Assembly: GCA_017441705.1 (NCBI GenBank)
Contig: JAFRWU010000095.1
Coordinates: 1-44,005, forward strand
Source of the DNA: Clostridia bacterium
GTDB lineage: Bacteria; Bacillota; Clostridia; Oscillospirales; QAMX01
DNA length: 44,005 nt
Direction of reading: 5' to 3'
The notes below the pieces were generated by a model. It was not told the origin of the DNA. It saw only the letters and a list, made by a program, of their open reading frames with translations, and made no database searches. Position 1 is the first letter of the stretch. Every line of letters begins with the position of its first letter. Positions 22,743 through 32,707 of this stretch are shown piece by piece. The position numbers and the translations under genes were made by a program.

Positions 22743-23855
22743 ATGGACGAATCGAAGCTTTCGGAAAGAGGTTTTGACAAGCTCTTTCAAAAAACGGCGA
22801 AGCCGGCGTACTACGCGCTTCTCGTCCCGGCGCTCGGGGAGCGCCGCTTCGGCGACGCCGAGGCCGTGTACGAGGAGGGGGACGATCCCTCCGACGGTCT
22901 TTACCTTATTATAAACGGAAAGGTCGCTCTCCGCAACCCCGAAACCGGGGAGGAGATCCTGCGGGGCCCCGGCGATCTTTTCGGGACGAACGGGATCCTG
23001 CGCTCCCGCGGCAGGCGGGAGGAGACGGCGCTGGCTTCGGGGGAGACTCTTCTTTACGCGCTCTCTCGGGAGGATTACGAGCGTCTGGCGCGGGACAACG
23101 CCGATTTCGGCCGGTGGCTCGAGCGGTGCCTCCTTCTGCATGAAGGAAAAAGCCGCCGGGAAGCCGAGGGAGACCGGGAAAAGAGAAGGACCGGCGCGAA
23201 GGCCGTCGCGCTCGCGCTCCTGCCCATGGCATGGGCAGCGCTCTGGGATGCGCTGGTGACGAAATTCGCCGGGGAGGAAACGCTCGCCCCGGCGGGCATG
23301 ATGATCCTCTTTCTGGGGATCGCGGCGCTGCTCGCCGTCTTCTTCTTCGCCGGGAAATTCCCGAAGGAGGAAATGGGCTTCGGAAAGGCCGTGTCACTCC
23401 GCACGGCGCTGATTTCTCTGGCCGCGGCGGCGGAGCTTTCGGCTCTCTTTTTCCTCGCCGCCATGCTGGAAAAAAACGGCGTGATCACCGGCTTCGCCGC
23501 CCCGGACGGCGGCAGGATCACCGGGGGAGGCACGCTCCTTTTCCTCGGGATGTCCCTTTTCCATCTGGCGGTCTTCTGGATGGCCGCCGGGATCCTTCCC
23601 CGCGCGGCGGAAAACCTGATCGGCGGGAAGGCCGGAAAGGTCATGAAATGGATCCTTCCCCTCGCGGTCTCGGTCCCGGTCTACGCGGCGCTGGAAGGCG
23701 CGGCGGGGGCCGTGTGGCTTCTGATCCTGACGCTTTCCTATCTTTTCGTCCGTCTCAAAACCGGGGATCTGATGCTCAGCGGCGTGTTTTTCCTTCTCGC
23801 CTCCGCCGTCGGCGCCTTCGGCTTCGGGATTTATATCGTGCCTTCCATGTTCTGA
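22743..23855 (+). CDS. cyclic-nucleotide-binding-domain membrane protein
   Basis: This 370-residue protein has an N-terminal cyclic-nucleotide-binding (CRP-type) domain at about residues 25-130, including GDDPSDGLYLIINGKVAL and EILRGPGDLFGTNGIL. A short basic linker follows (RREAEGDREKRR). Six or seven transmembrane helices fill residues 155-368 (for example MMILFLGIAALLAVFFF and LMLSGVFFLLASAVG). The usual phosphate-binding RxSA arginine-serine motif of CRP is not clear; RREETALASG occupies its place. It carries no DNA-binding helix-turn-helix. A nucleotide- or ligand-gated membrane function is possible, but I know no named family for this architecture. AAAGGAAGG precedes the ATG. Confidence 0.75.
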   Translation: MDESKLSERGFDKLFQKTAKPAYYALLVPALGERRFGDAEAVYEEGDDPSDGLYLIINGKVALRNPETGEEILRGPGDLFGTNGILRSRGRREETALASGETLLYALSREDYERLARDNADFGRWLERCLLLHEGKSRREAEGDREKRRTGAKAVALALLPMAWAALWDALVTKFAGEETLAPAGMMILFLGIAALLAVFFFAGKFPKEEMGFGKAVSLRTALISLAAAAELSALFFLAAMLEKNGVITGFAAPDGGRITGGGTLLFLGMSLFHLAVFWMAAGILPRAAENLIGGKAGKVMKWILPLAVSVPVYAALEGAAGAVWLLILTLSYLFVRLKTGDLMLSGVFFLLASAVGAFGFGIYIVPSMF

Positions 23856-23877
23856 CCGTTTCGAAACGTCGTATCCC

Positions 23878-23911
23878 CTCCGCGCCCCGGCCCCGAAGCC
23901 GGGGCGCGGAG
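23878..23911 (+). terminator. GC-rich stem-loop, weak terminator candidate
   Basis: A perfect 14-bp stem (CTCCGCGCCCCGGC and complement, loop CCCGAA) lies 22 bases after the membrane protein gene. It lacks a T-tract, so its termination efficiency is doubtful. Confidence 0.45.
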
Positions 23912-23956
23912 CTCTGCCGGCGTCCGGCTGCGGTTTCCCGCCGCGGCATTTTCTCC

Positions 23957-23985
23957 TTGCAATCATCCGGGAAATGGTGTATACT
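23957..23985 (+). promoter_or_regulatory. sigma-A-type promoter of the SRP RNA gene
   Basis: TTGCAA (23957-23962) and TATACT (23980-23985) are separated by 17 bases. Predicted initiation falls at about 23992, just ahead of the RNA's 5' closing helix. Confidence 0.8.
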
Positions 23986-24002
23986 TTGAAATGATCCGAT
24001 CT

Positions 24003-24287
24003 TGTGCGCGTTCCCGCTGTCCGGGGAAGCAGCGGCTCCCTGTATCCGCAATCCGCTACAGCGGGGGAGACCGGCCGCCCCCGGGATGCGCCGTGTATAG
24101 CGTCCGGACTGCGAGGCTTATGACCGGGCGGTCCCGCGCAACGAGAGCCCCCGAACCATGTCAGGCGGGGAACCGAGCAGCATTAAGAGGTGTCTTTCGT
24201 GTGCCGCGGGAGCGCCGCCCGCGAGGTTTTCGCTTTGCGGCAACCTTTGTACGGCGGTTTCAAAGGCGGCCTGCGGGGGCGCGCAGA
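24003..24287 (+). ncRNA. ffs: signal recognition particle RNA, large Gram-positive type
   Basis: The helix 8 core is unmistakable: GTCAGG (24160-24165), CGG-GGAA-CCG tetraloop hairpin (24166-24175) and AGCAGCA (24176-24182), the Ffh-binding site. The 5' part contains the Alu-domain signature CCCTGTATCCGCAATCCGCT (24038-24057). The ends close by pairing TGCGCG-TT-CCCGC (24005-24017) with GCGGG-GG-CGCGCA (24273-24285), including two G-U pairs. The resulting length of about 280 is right for the large clostridial/Bacillus RNA. It is followed by U-rich TTTTGTATTTT and dnaX, the usual Firmicute neighbour. Exact ends are estimated to within about 10 bases. Confidence 0.92.
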
Positions 24288-24348
24288 AGACCGGATCCTT
24301 TTGTATTTTCCAGATCGGAAGGTTTTCTCCCGGAAAAGAGATGAGTTG

Positions 24349-25944
24349 ATGAATATGAGCGAGACTCTGTATCTGAAATGGCGTCCCGCCCGTTTCCGGG
24401 ACGTGGTGGGGCAGGAGAAGGTCGTCGACGTCCTGATGAATCAGTCGGCGGAGGACCGTTTCTCCCACGCTTATCTTTTCACCGGAACGCGCGGTACGGG
24501 CAAAACCACCTGCGCCCGGATCCTGGCCAAAGCGATCAACTGCCGCCATAAGGAAAACGGCGATCCCTGCGGCGTCTGCCCGACCTGCCGCGCCATCGAA
24601 TCGGGCGACTATCTCGACGTGATCGAGATGGACGCCGCCTCCAACAACGGCATCGACGACATGCGCGATCTCAAGGAGAAGGCCGTCTACAATCCCACCG
24701 AGGGCGGGAAGAAGGTCTACATCATCGACGAGGTCCACATGCTTTCCACCTCGGCCTTCAACGGCTTTCTGAAGCTTCTGGAGGAACCGCCGGAGCACGT
24801 GATCTTCATCCTGGCCACCACCGACGTGCAGAAGCTGCCGGCCACCATCATTTCCCGGTGTCAGCGCTTTGATTTCCGCCGCATCGGCGAGGAGGAGATC
24901 GCCGCGCGGTGCCTCTACGTCGCCGGGGAGGAGGGGATCGACCTCACGCCCGACGGCGCGAAGCGCGTGGCTTCTCTTTCGGACGGCGCGATGCGCAACG
25001 CCCTGTCGGCGCTGGAGCAGCTTGCCGCCGCCGGCGGCAGGATCGACGCGGACGCCGTGTCCCTCCGTCTCGGCCTCGCCGGAAGCGAAGGGCTGCTTGC
25101 CGCCGCGAAAGCGGTCGCCTCGGGCGACGCCGCGAAGGCGCTCGACGTTCTCGGCGCGCTTTACGACCGCGGCGTGTCCGCCCCCAATTTTCTTTCCGAT
25201 CTTTCGATCCTTTTCCGTGACGCCGCCGTGGTAAAGGCCGGCGCCGCGGCCGATCTTCTCGGCGCCGGATATAAAAAAGAAGACCTCCGCCCCGTGGCGG
25301 ACGGCCTCGGATACGAACGGATCGTCTATTCCATGACCGAGATCGGAGAGACCCTCGCGTCTCTCCGCCAGAGCCCGAACGCCCGGGTGGATACCGAGCT
25401 CTGCCTGATCCGGCTGGCCCATCCCGCCGGCCGCACGCCGCAGGCGCTGGCCGCAAGACTCGACGCACTGGAAAAAAAACTCGACGATCTGGCTTCCCGC
25501 GGGATCCGCACGGCCGGGACCGCGGCCCCGGCTCCGAAGATCCGGGAGGAAGCCGCTCCGGCTCCCGCGCGGGAAGAGGAGGAAAAGCCCTCGCCGGTCC
25601 GGCCCGAGCCGCCGGATGGACCCCTTATGCCGGTCGCTTACCGGGCGGAGCTTTTGCGCGAACTGCGCGGCGCGATCCCCCTGCTTCCCTATACCCAGCT
25701 TCAGATCTGCGATATCCTCGGCGCGGAAGGGCGCCTGGTGCTCTCCTGCAAAAGCCGGCCGCAGGCGGATTTCCTCGGCGACCGGACGGTTTTGCGGAAG
25801 ATCCGGGAGAAGGCCGCCTCTTTCGCCGGCGGAGACGTGACCGTCTCGGTCCGGGTGGAGGGGGAAGAGGAAAAGAAAGAGGATCCCTTCCTGGATCTCC
25901 TGCGCTTCGGGGAAGAGAACCCGGACGTCGCGGACGTGCGCTAA
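24349..25944 (+). CDS. dnaX: DNA polymerase III subunit gamma/tau
   Basis: DnaX is the ATPase of the clamp loader that places the beta clamp on primed DNA. The 531-residue product starts with the family N terminus LYLKWRPARFRDVVGQ. Walker A GTRGTGKT is at 46-53, the zinc-binding cysteines are C65, C74, C77 and C80, and the DEVHMLS Walker B and SRCQRFDFRR sensor follow. A proline/alanine-rich linker comes after about residue 380, then a tau-like C-terminal domain. ATG 24349 follows GGAAAAGAG; ATG 24355 is an alternative, and the frame open upstream is SRP RNA. An A8 run at 25472-25479 exists, but neither shifted frame stops soon, so classic gamma production is not supported. Confidence 0.95.
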   Translation: MNMSETLYLKWRPARFRDVVGQEKVVDVLMNQSAEDRFSHAYLFTGTRGTGKTTCARILAKAINCRHKENGDPCGVCPTCRAIESGDYLDVIEMDAASNNGIDDMRDLKEKAVYNPTEGGKKVYIIDEVHMLSTSAFNGFLKLLEEPPEHVIFILATTDVQKLPATIISRCQRFDFRRIGEEEIAARCLYVAGEEGIDLTPDGAKRVASLSDGAMRNALSALEQLAAAGGRIDADAVSLRLGLAGSEGLLAAAKAVASGDAAKALDVLGALYDRGVSAPNFLSDLSILFRDAAVVKAGAAADLLGAGYKKEDLRPVADGLGYERIVYSMTEIGETLASLRQSPNARVDTELCLIRLAHPAGRTPQALAARLDALEKKLDDLASRGIRTAGTAAPAPKIREEAAPAPAREEEEKPSPVRPEPPDGPLMPVAYRAELLRELRGAIPLLPYTQLQICDILGAEGRLVLSCKSRPQADFLGDRTVLRKIREKAASFAGGDVTVSVRVEGEEEKKEDPFLDLLRFGEENPDVADVR

Positions 25945-25993
25945 TACCTTATATAGAATATGATCAGCAGCAGAAGAAAAAGGAGAATGAAAA

Positions 25994-26338
25994 ATGGCTA
26001 AAAGAGGCGGATTCCCCATGGGCGGCATGGGCGGCGGCATGAACATGAACATGATCCGGCAGGCGCAGAAGATGCAGGCCGACATGCAGAATTTCCAGGA
26101 AGAATTCAAGACCAGAGAATTCTCGGCCTCCAGCGGCGGCGGCGTCGTCACGGCGAAGGTGTCCGGCGAGCATCGGCTCCTCGCGGTGGAGATCAAGCCC
26201 GAAGCCGTGGATCCCGACGACGTGGAGCTCCTTTCGGATATGATCGTGGCGGCCGTCAACGAGGCCATGCACGCCGTGGACGAAGCCAACGAGGAAGGCA
26301 TCCGGAAAATCACCGGCGGGCTTTCGCTGGGCTTCTGA
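25994..26338 (+). CDS. YbaB/EbfC family nucleoid-associated protein
   Basis: This 114-residue DNA-binding protein has the short Gly/Met-rich N terminus (MGGMGGGMNMNMIRQAQ) and the tweezer-like dimer core QNFQEEFKTREFSASSGGG, VTAKVSGEHRLLAVEIKPEA and DDVELLSDMIVAAVNEA. It binds DNA non-specifically and is almost always encoded between dnaX and recR in Firmicutes, as here (49 and 42 bases of spacing). AAGGAGAATGAAAA precedes the ATG. Confidence 0.95.
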   Translation: MAKRGGFPMGGMGGGMNMNMIRQAQKMQADMQNFQEEFKTREFSASSGGGVVTAKVSGEHRLLAVEIKPEAVDPDDVELLSDMIVAAVNEAMHAVDEANEEGIRKITGGLSLGF

Positions 26339-26380
26339 AAGACGGCCGGATAAAAGAAAACCGGAAAGGAAGGACGGCAC

Positions 26381-26980
26381 TTGGACAGTTACGCCCCTGC
26401 CGTGGAACGGCTGATCGAACAGTTTCATAAGCTGCCCGGCGTGGGAAGAAAAAGCGCCGTGCGCATGGCTTTCTATATCCTCGGCGCGAAGGAGGAGACC
26501 GCGGCCGCTTTTGCGGAGGCCGTCGTCGAGGCGAAAAGGGTGATCCATCGCTGCCCGGTGTGCGGCGATCTCACCGACAAAGAGATCTGCCGGATCTGCG
26601 CCGATCCCGAAAGGGATCACGGCGTGATCTGCGTGGTCTCCGATCCCAAGGACGCGGCGGCGATCGAACGCACCCGGGATTACCGGGGGGTCTATCACGT
26701 GCTTCACGGGGTGATCAATCCCATCAACCGCGTCGGCCCGGAGGATATCGCGATCCGGGAACTGCTCGACCGGCTGAAGGACGGGACCGTCCGGGAAATC
26801 ATCCTGGCCACCGATCCCGACGCCGCGGGCGAAACCACGGCCATGTACGTCGCGCACGCGGCGCGTCCCACGGGGGTCCGCGTGTCGCGCCTGGCTTACG
26901 GCATGTCCATGGGAAGCCATCTGGAATTCACCGACGAACTGACTCTGAACAAAGCGCTTTCGGACCGGAAGGAATTCTGA
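26381..26980 (+). CDS. recR: recombination mediator protein RecR
   Basis: RecR acts with RecO and RecF to load RecA onto gapped DNA. The 199-residue protein has the N-terminal helix-hairpin-helix LPGVGRKSAVRMAFY, a C4 zinc finger (C58, C61, C70, C73), a Toprim domain (GVICVVSDPKDAAAIERT, LATDPDAAGETTA) and the C-terminal Walker-like segment VSRLAYGMSMGSHLEFTD. The Toprim motif here reads LATDPDAAGE; many RecRs have LAxNPTVEGE. The start is TTG at 26381 after GGAAAGGAAGGA. It ends the dnaX-ybaB-recR operon; a strong terminator follows at 27003-27036. Confidence 0.96.
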   Translation: MDSYAPAVERLIEQFHKLPGVGRKSAVRMAFYILGAKEETAAAFAEAVVEAKRVIHRCPVCGDLTDKEICRICADPERDHGVICVVSDPKDAAAIERTRDYRGVYHVLHGVINPINRVGPEDIAIRELLDRLKDGTVREIILATDPDAAGETTAMYVAHAARPTGVRVSRLAYGMSMGSHLEFTDELTLNKALSDRKEF

Positions 26981-27002
26981 AGGTCTGTTCGACCGATCGC
27001 CT

Positions 27003-27036
27003 CGCCGCCGCGGGACTTCTCCCGCGGCGGCGTTTT
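27003..27036 (+). terminator. terminator of dnaX-ybaB-recR
   Basis: A perfect 13-bp stem (CGCCGCCGCGGGA, loop CTTC) is followed by TTTT, 23 bases after recR. Confidence 0.85.
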
Positions 27037-27147
27037 GCGTTCCGCCCCTTTTCACGGCGCTTTTTGAAAAGACGCAGTGCGCGGGGAAGAGTGACAAAAA
27101 ACGGCATCCCACTGCCGGGAATTTGGCAATATTTTTTCTTTACCCCC

Positions 27148-27176
27148 TTGACAAGTGCCGAAAGAAGTGGTACATT
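27148..27176 (+). promoter_or_regulatory. sigma-A promoter of hrcA operon
   Basis: Perfect TTGACA (27148-27153) and TACATT (27171-27176) are 17 bases apart. The CIRCE operator starts 12 bases after the -10, covering the initiation region. Confidence 0.88.
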
Positions 27177-27187
27177 ATAGCCAGAAA

Positions 27188-27214
27188 TTAGCACTCGGAC
27201 AATATGAGTGCTAA
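27188..27214 (+). promoter_or_regulatory. CIRCE operator (HrcA binding site)
   Basis: TTAGCACTC, nine spacer bases and GAGTGCTAA form the exact consensus CIRCE inverted repeat, 21 bases before hrcA. HrcA bound here represses the operon until heat shock draws GroEL away; this is established for the family. Confidence 0.98.
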
Positions 27215-27235
27215 ATTCCAAAAGGATGATGGAAC

Positions 27236-28306
27236 ATGAGCGAGCTTTCGGAACGGAAAAAACGAATATTGCAGGCCATCATCGACGAGTATATCGCCTC
27301 GGCTGAGCCGGTGGGCTCCAAAAGTCTGGTGGAAAAGCACAGTCTGGGGGTTTCCTCCGCGACGCTGCGCAACGAGATGGCCGACCTGGAGGAGATGGGA
27401 TACCTTTCTCATCCGCACACCTCTTCGGGCAGGATCCCCACCAACCTCGGCTACCGGTTCTACGTGGACGAACTGATGAAGATGCAGACCCTGAGCGAAA
27501 GCGAGGTGCGCAGGATCTCCTCCGCCTTCGATTCCCGCCTCAGGGAGATCGACAAGCTGATCGCGGAGGCCGGGCGGGCGGTTTCGGAAATGACCAATTA
27601 CGCCTCGGTCACCCTGACGCCGCGCATCACGGGGGACGTGATCAAGAACGTCAGGCTTTTCGCCTGCGATCCGACGCTTTACGTCTTTGTGATCATCTCG
27701 GAATCCGGGCTTGTCAACGACAAGATGATCCGCACGCCGCGGCCGGTGCCCGACGAAGACCTCGCCTCGCTGACCGACGCTCTGAACCGCGTTCTGGTCG
27801 GCCTTGCGCCGGGGGACATTTCCTTCCGGCATATGGCGGAGCTGGAAAGCGCGGCAGGGGAGGCGCGGGAGCTTCTCGGCGCGATCCTGGATTATCTGAA
27901 GACCATCATATCGGAATACTCCGCGTCGGAAGTGCATATCGACGGCGCCAACAAGCTGCTCTATTATCCCGAATACAACGATATCCAGAGCGCCCGCCAG
28001 CTTTTCGATTTTCTCGGCTCGGACAGCGACGGAAGCTGGATCCTGAAGGGCGGGGAAGAGGGACGGAACCGCCGCCGCGTGGGCGAGGAAGGCCTGGTGG
28101 ACATCCGGATCGGCAAGGAAAACGGCATCGCGCCGCTGGACAACGCCTCCTTCGTGGTCACCGACATCCCGCTTTCGGGCGATTCGAGGATCTATCTGGG
28201 ACTTCTGGGCCCCACGCGCATGGACTACGCGCACGCCTCGGCAAGGCTGCAGTTCGTGGCGCGGATCCTCGGCAAGGTGATCGAGGATATCATGAACAAT
28301 GAATGA
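27236..28306 (+). CDS. hrcA: heat-inducible transcription repressor HrcA
   Basis: HrcA represses class I heat-shock genes by binding CIRCE, and its own operon starts with a perfect CIRCE site. The 356-residue protein has the N-terminal winged helix (LSERKKRILQAIIDEYI, EPVGSKSLVEKHSLGVSSATLRNEMADLEEMGYL), the HPHTSSGRIPT linker, a GAF-like domain and the C-terminal conserved segment GLLGPTRMDYAHASARL. It is the first gene of hrcA-grpE-dnaK-dnaJ. The start at 27236 follows AAAGGATGATGGAAC; the ribosome site is modest, which may keep the repressor scarce. Confidence 0.97.
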   Translation: MSELSERKKRILQAIIDEYIASAEPVGSKSLVEKHSLGVSSATLRNEMADLEEMGYLSHPHTSSGRIPTNLGYRFYVDELMKMQTLSESEVRRISSAFDSRLREIDKLIAEAGRAVSEMTNYASVTLTPRITGDVIKNVRLFACDPTLYVFVIISESGLVNDKMIRTPRPVPDEDLASLTDALNRVLVGLAPGDISFRHMAELESAAGEARELLGAILDYLKTIISEYSASEVHIDGANKLLYYPEYNDIQSARQLFDFLGSDSDGSWILKGGEEGRNRRRVGEEGLVDIRIGKENGIAPLDNASFVVTDIPLSGDSRIYLGLLGPTRMDYAHASARLQFVARILGKVIEDIMNNE

Positions 28307-28335
28307 CGCCCGACGGGCGGGAAGGAAGGAACGAC

Positions 28336-28926
28336 ATGGCGAAAAAAGCGAAATCGCCGGAGGTCAATCCGCCGGAGGAAGAGAAGACGCCTCTGGAAGG
28401 AGAAGACTCCGCTGCGGAAAAAGAGCCGGAAGCCGTCCCTGACGCGGCCTCCGAAGAAAAGGCCGCCGAAGAGAATCCTGCCGGAAAAAAAGAAGAACCT
28501 AAAAAGGATCCCCTGGCGGAAGAGCATGAAAGGTTCCTGCGGCTCGCTGCTGAATATGACAATTACCGCAAGCGCACCCAGAAGGAAAAGGAGAAGACCT
28601 GGTCCGATGCGGTGGAAAAAACCGTGGTCACGCTGCTCCCCACCCTTGACAATCTGGAACGCGCCGTGGACGCGGCGGAGGACCGGGACGGAAGCCTCTA
28701 CAAGGGCGTGGAAATGACTCTGAAGATGTTCCGGGAGGAACTGGAAAAGCTCGGCGTCACCGCCATGGACACGAAAGAAGGAACGCCCTTCGATCCCCGG
28801 TTCCATGAAGCCATCATGCACGAAGACGACGGAAGCGGAGAAAACGTCATCGCGGAAACCTTCCAGAAGGGCTACCTCCGGAAGGATACGGTCGTAAGAC
28901 CCGCTCTCGTGAAAACGAGAGGTTGA
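28336..28926 (+). CDS. grpE: nucleotide exchange factor GrpE
   Basis: GrpE releases ADP from DnaK. The 196-residue protein has a charged, disordered N-terminal 65 residues, the long dimer helix (AEEHERFLRLAAEYDNYRKR) and the beta-wing domain with VTAMDTKEGTPFDPRFHEAI near the C terminus. The start at 28336 is chosen because GGAAGGAAGGAACGAC precedes it; an in-frame ATG 33 bases upstream has no better site and would overlap hrcA's stop. It lies between hrcA and dnaK in the CIRCE-controlled operon. Confidence 0.95.
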   Translation: MAKKAKSPEVNPPEEEKTPLEGEDSAAEKEPEAVPDAASEEKAAEENPAGKKEEPKKDPLAEEHERFLRLAAEYDNYRKRTQKEKEKTWSDAVEKTVVTLLPTLDNLERAVDAAEDRDGSLYKGVEMTLKMFREELEKLGVTAMDTKEGTPFDPRFHEAIMHEDDGSGENVIAETFQKGYLRKDTVVRPALVKTRG

Positions 28927-28931
28927 AATAG

Positions 28932-30803
<1,872 letters not shown>

Positions 30804-30824
30804 GGCAGATTTGACGCAGACTGT

Positions 30825-30854
30825 CCCCGCGGGCACGCAGGCGTGCCCGCGGGG
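30825..30854 (+). other. dnaK-dnaJ intercistronic stem-loop
   Basis: A perfect 14-bp inverted repeat (CCCCGCGGGCACGC and its complement) with a two-base spacer lies 21 bases after dnaK. There is no T-tract, so it is more likely an attenuating or 3'-protecting RNA structure than a full terminator; dnaJ has no obvious promoter of its own. Confidence 0.6.
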
Positions 30855-30955
30855 CGTCGGAATATTCGCCCGCCCGGTTTTCCCCGGCGACGGGCCGACA
30901 GGGGAAAGGAAAGGGCGCTTCCCCGGCGTTATCCGGAAGGAGGCCGCTTGGTTCT

Positions 30956-32104
30956 ATGACAAATAAAAGAGACTATTACGAAGTGCTCGGCGTCGAAAAG
31001 GGAGCGAGCGAGGACGAAATCAAGAAAGCCTATCGCAAGCTCGCCATGAAATATCACCCCGACCGCAATCCGGGAGACAAAGAGGCGGAGGAGCATTTCA
31101 AGGAGGTCGGCGAGGCCTACGAGGTGCTGTCCGATCCCGAAAAGAGACAGAAATACGATCAGTTCGGCTTCGATGCGTTCGACCCCACCGCCGGAGGCGG
31201 CGCGGGATACGGCGGGACCGGCGGCTTCGGGTTCGAGGATTTCGACCTCGGCGATATCTTCGGAAGCTTTTTCGGCGGCGGAGCCAGACAGAGCCAGGCG
31301 AGGCGCAACGCGCCGCGTCAGGGTGAAACGCTGGAATACATTCTGAACCTGAGCTTCGAGGAGGCGGCCTTCGGCGTCCGCAAGGAGATCAACATCCAGA
31401 GGATGGAGGTCTGCCAGGACTGCGGCGGCACCGGCGCCGCCAAAGGCACGAAGGTCGAAACCTGCTCGGTCTGCCACGGAACGGGCCAGGTGCAGACCAC
31501 CACGCGCACCCCTCTCGGCATGTTCAGCCAGACCACCGTCTGTTCGACCTGCCGCGGCAAGGGCAAGATCATAAAATCCCCCTGCCGTTCCTGCGGCGGC
31601 AACGGCATGAAGCGTATGAACCGCACCGTTACGGTGGATATTCCCGCCGGCATCGACGAGGGACAGACGGTATCTCTGCGCGGAGCGGGCGGCCACGGGA
31701 TCAACGGCGGCGCGCCGGGCGACCTGCACGTCACCATCCGCATCAACCCGCATCCCATCTTCACGCGCCGGCGCTATGACGTTTACTGCGAGCTGCCGGT
31801 GACCATGGCGCAGGCGGCCCTCGGCGCCGAGATCGAGATCCCGACCATCGACGGTCCCATGACCTACAAGATCCCGGAAGGGACCCAGCCGGAAACGGTC
31901 CTCCGGATCCCGCGCAAGGGGATCCCCGTACTCCGCAGCAAATCCCGCGGCGATCACGTCCTGATCGTCAAGGTGGAGATCCCGAAGAATCTGAACGAGA
32001 GGCAGAAAAAGCTCCTGCGGGATTTCGACGAGTCGGTCAGCGAGCACAATTTCAGCGAAAACCGCAGCTTTTTCAAAAAGGTCAAGGATCTTTTCAACAA
32101 ATGA
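30956..32104 (+). CDS. dnaJ: chaperone protein DnaJ (Hsp40)
   Basis: DnaJ delivers substrates to DnaK and stimulates its ATPase. The 382-residue class A protein has a J domain with HPD at 34-36, a Gly/Phe-rich linker, and four zinc-binding repeats ([32 protein letters not shown]). The C-terminal substrate domains begin [13 protein letters not shown]. The start follows GGAAGGAGG with a rather long 12-base spacer. It is the last gene of the CIRCE operon, ending 32 bases before a strong terminator. Confidence 0.98.
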   Translation: MTNKRDYYEVLGVEKGASEDEIKKAYRKLAMKYHPDRNPGDKEAEEHFKEVGEAYEVLSDPEKRQKYDQFGFDAFDPTAGGGAGYGGTGGFGFEDFDLGDIFGSFFGGGARQSQARRNAPRQGETLEYILNLSFEEAAFGVRKEINIQRMEVCQDCGGTGAAKGTKVETCSVCHGTGQVQTTTRTPLGMFSQTTVCSTCRGKGKIIKSPCRSCGGNGMKRMNRTVTVDIPAGIDEGQTVSLRGAGGHGINGGAPGDLHVTIRINPHPIFTRRRYDVYCELPVTMAQAALGAEIEIPTIDGPMTYKIPEGTQPETVLRIPRKGIPVLRSKSRGDHVLIVKVEIPKNLNERQKKLLRDFDESVSEHNFSENRSFFKKVKDLFNK

Positions 32105-32537
32105 CCGTATCCCGGAAAACGCTTGCGGACAAAACGAAGCCCCGGTCTTTCGACCGGGGCTTTTTCTCCGCCGCCGCAATTTGCCCAGCATAACCGCCGG
32201 GATAGCAAAGATGTGCCTCGCCGAGCCGTGCGAGGATCGCCCCGAGAAAAACGACCGAGCTTCGAAGCTCGGAGGCGAGACAGTCGGGAATGACGTTCGC
32301 CGCCGGATGCGAAGCGTCCACCATCAGATCGCCGCCCCGCCTTTTGACCCGGCATCCGAGGGCTTCCAGGATCTTTACCGTGACGGTAACGTCCTGAATG
32401 TCCGGCACGCGGTGGAGAAGAGAAACGCCGGGGAGGAGAAAAGCGGCGGCCAGGATCGGCAGGACGCTGTTTTTGGCGCCCTGCACCGTGATTTCGCCGC
32501 GAAGCGGTCCGCCGCCCCGCACCAGAAGTGAATTCAT
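32094..32537 (-). pseudogene. murA: truncated murA (N-terminal fragment of UDP-GlcNAc enolpyruvyl transferase)
   Basis: The first 117 or so of 147 residues match the start of MurA, the first committed enzyme of peptidoglycan synthesis. LLVRGGGPLRGEITVQGAKNS contains the substrate-binding KN pair, then LPILAAAFLLPGVSLLHRVPDIQDV and a degenerate SSVVFLGAILARLGEA follow. The match stops at YPGGYAG, where MurA should have the catalytic-cysteine loop GGCxIGxRP. The remaining 30 residues are translation of the dnaJ terminator and the dnaJ 3' end. Full MurA is about 420 residues, so roughly 70 percent is missing. GGGATGATGGC still precedes the ATG. A complete murA must exist elsewhere. Confidence 0.85.
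32137..32165 (+). terminator. terminator of the heat-shock operon
   Basis: An 11-bp stem AAGCCCCGGTC with complementary arm GACCGGGGCTT is followed by TTT and then C-rich sequence. The murA remnant on the opposite strand reads straight through it. Confidence 0.88.
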
Positions 32538-32631
32538 GCCATCATCCCTTTCGGAAGGATTTTACCCTTCAATCTATGCCCGGCTTCAAAGCTTTGACAA
32601 AAAGAAACCCGCCGGGACGTGAAATTGGGAC

Positions 32632-32660
32632 TTGACAAACGGGGTGGGATCGTGTATACT
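32632..32660 (+). promoter_or_regulatory. sigma-A promoter of ylxM-ffh
   Basis: Perfect TTGACA (32632-32637) and TATACT (32655-32660) have a 17-base spacer. A palindromic, tandemly repeated element follows at 32669-32707. Confidence 0.88.
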
Positions 32661-32668
32661 GATTGAGT

Positions 32669-32707
32669 GTAAAGCGACTGCGCTTTACAAAGCGACATGC
32701 CTTTACA
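32669..32707 (+). repeat. hairpin and tandem 19-base repeat at the ylxM-ffh start site
   Basis: GTAAAGCG-ACTG-CGCTTTAC (32669-32688) is a perfect 8-bp hairpin starting nine bases after the -10 box. The 19-base unit at 32671-32689 recurs with three differences at 32689-32707. It could be an operator or a 5' mRNA stabiliser. Confidence 0.55.

Noticed and set aside
25472..25479. A8 run in dnaX as a programmed frameshift site making a gamma subunit
   Set aside because: Reading either shifted frame from the run gives no early stop (the -1 frame stays open past the gene end and the +1 frame to 25840), and no stimulatory signals are evident.
32094..32180. C-terminal 30 residues of the murA remnant as a real protein domain
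   Set aside because: They are translated from the dnaJ terminator stem and the dnaJ 3' end read backwards, so they are read-through rather than conserved sequence.
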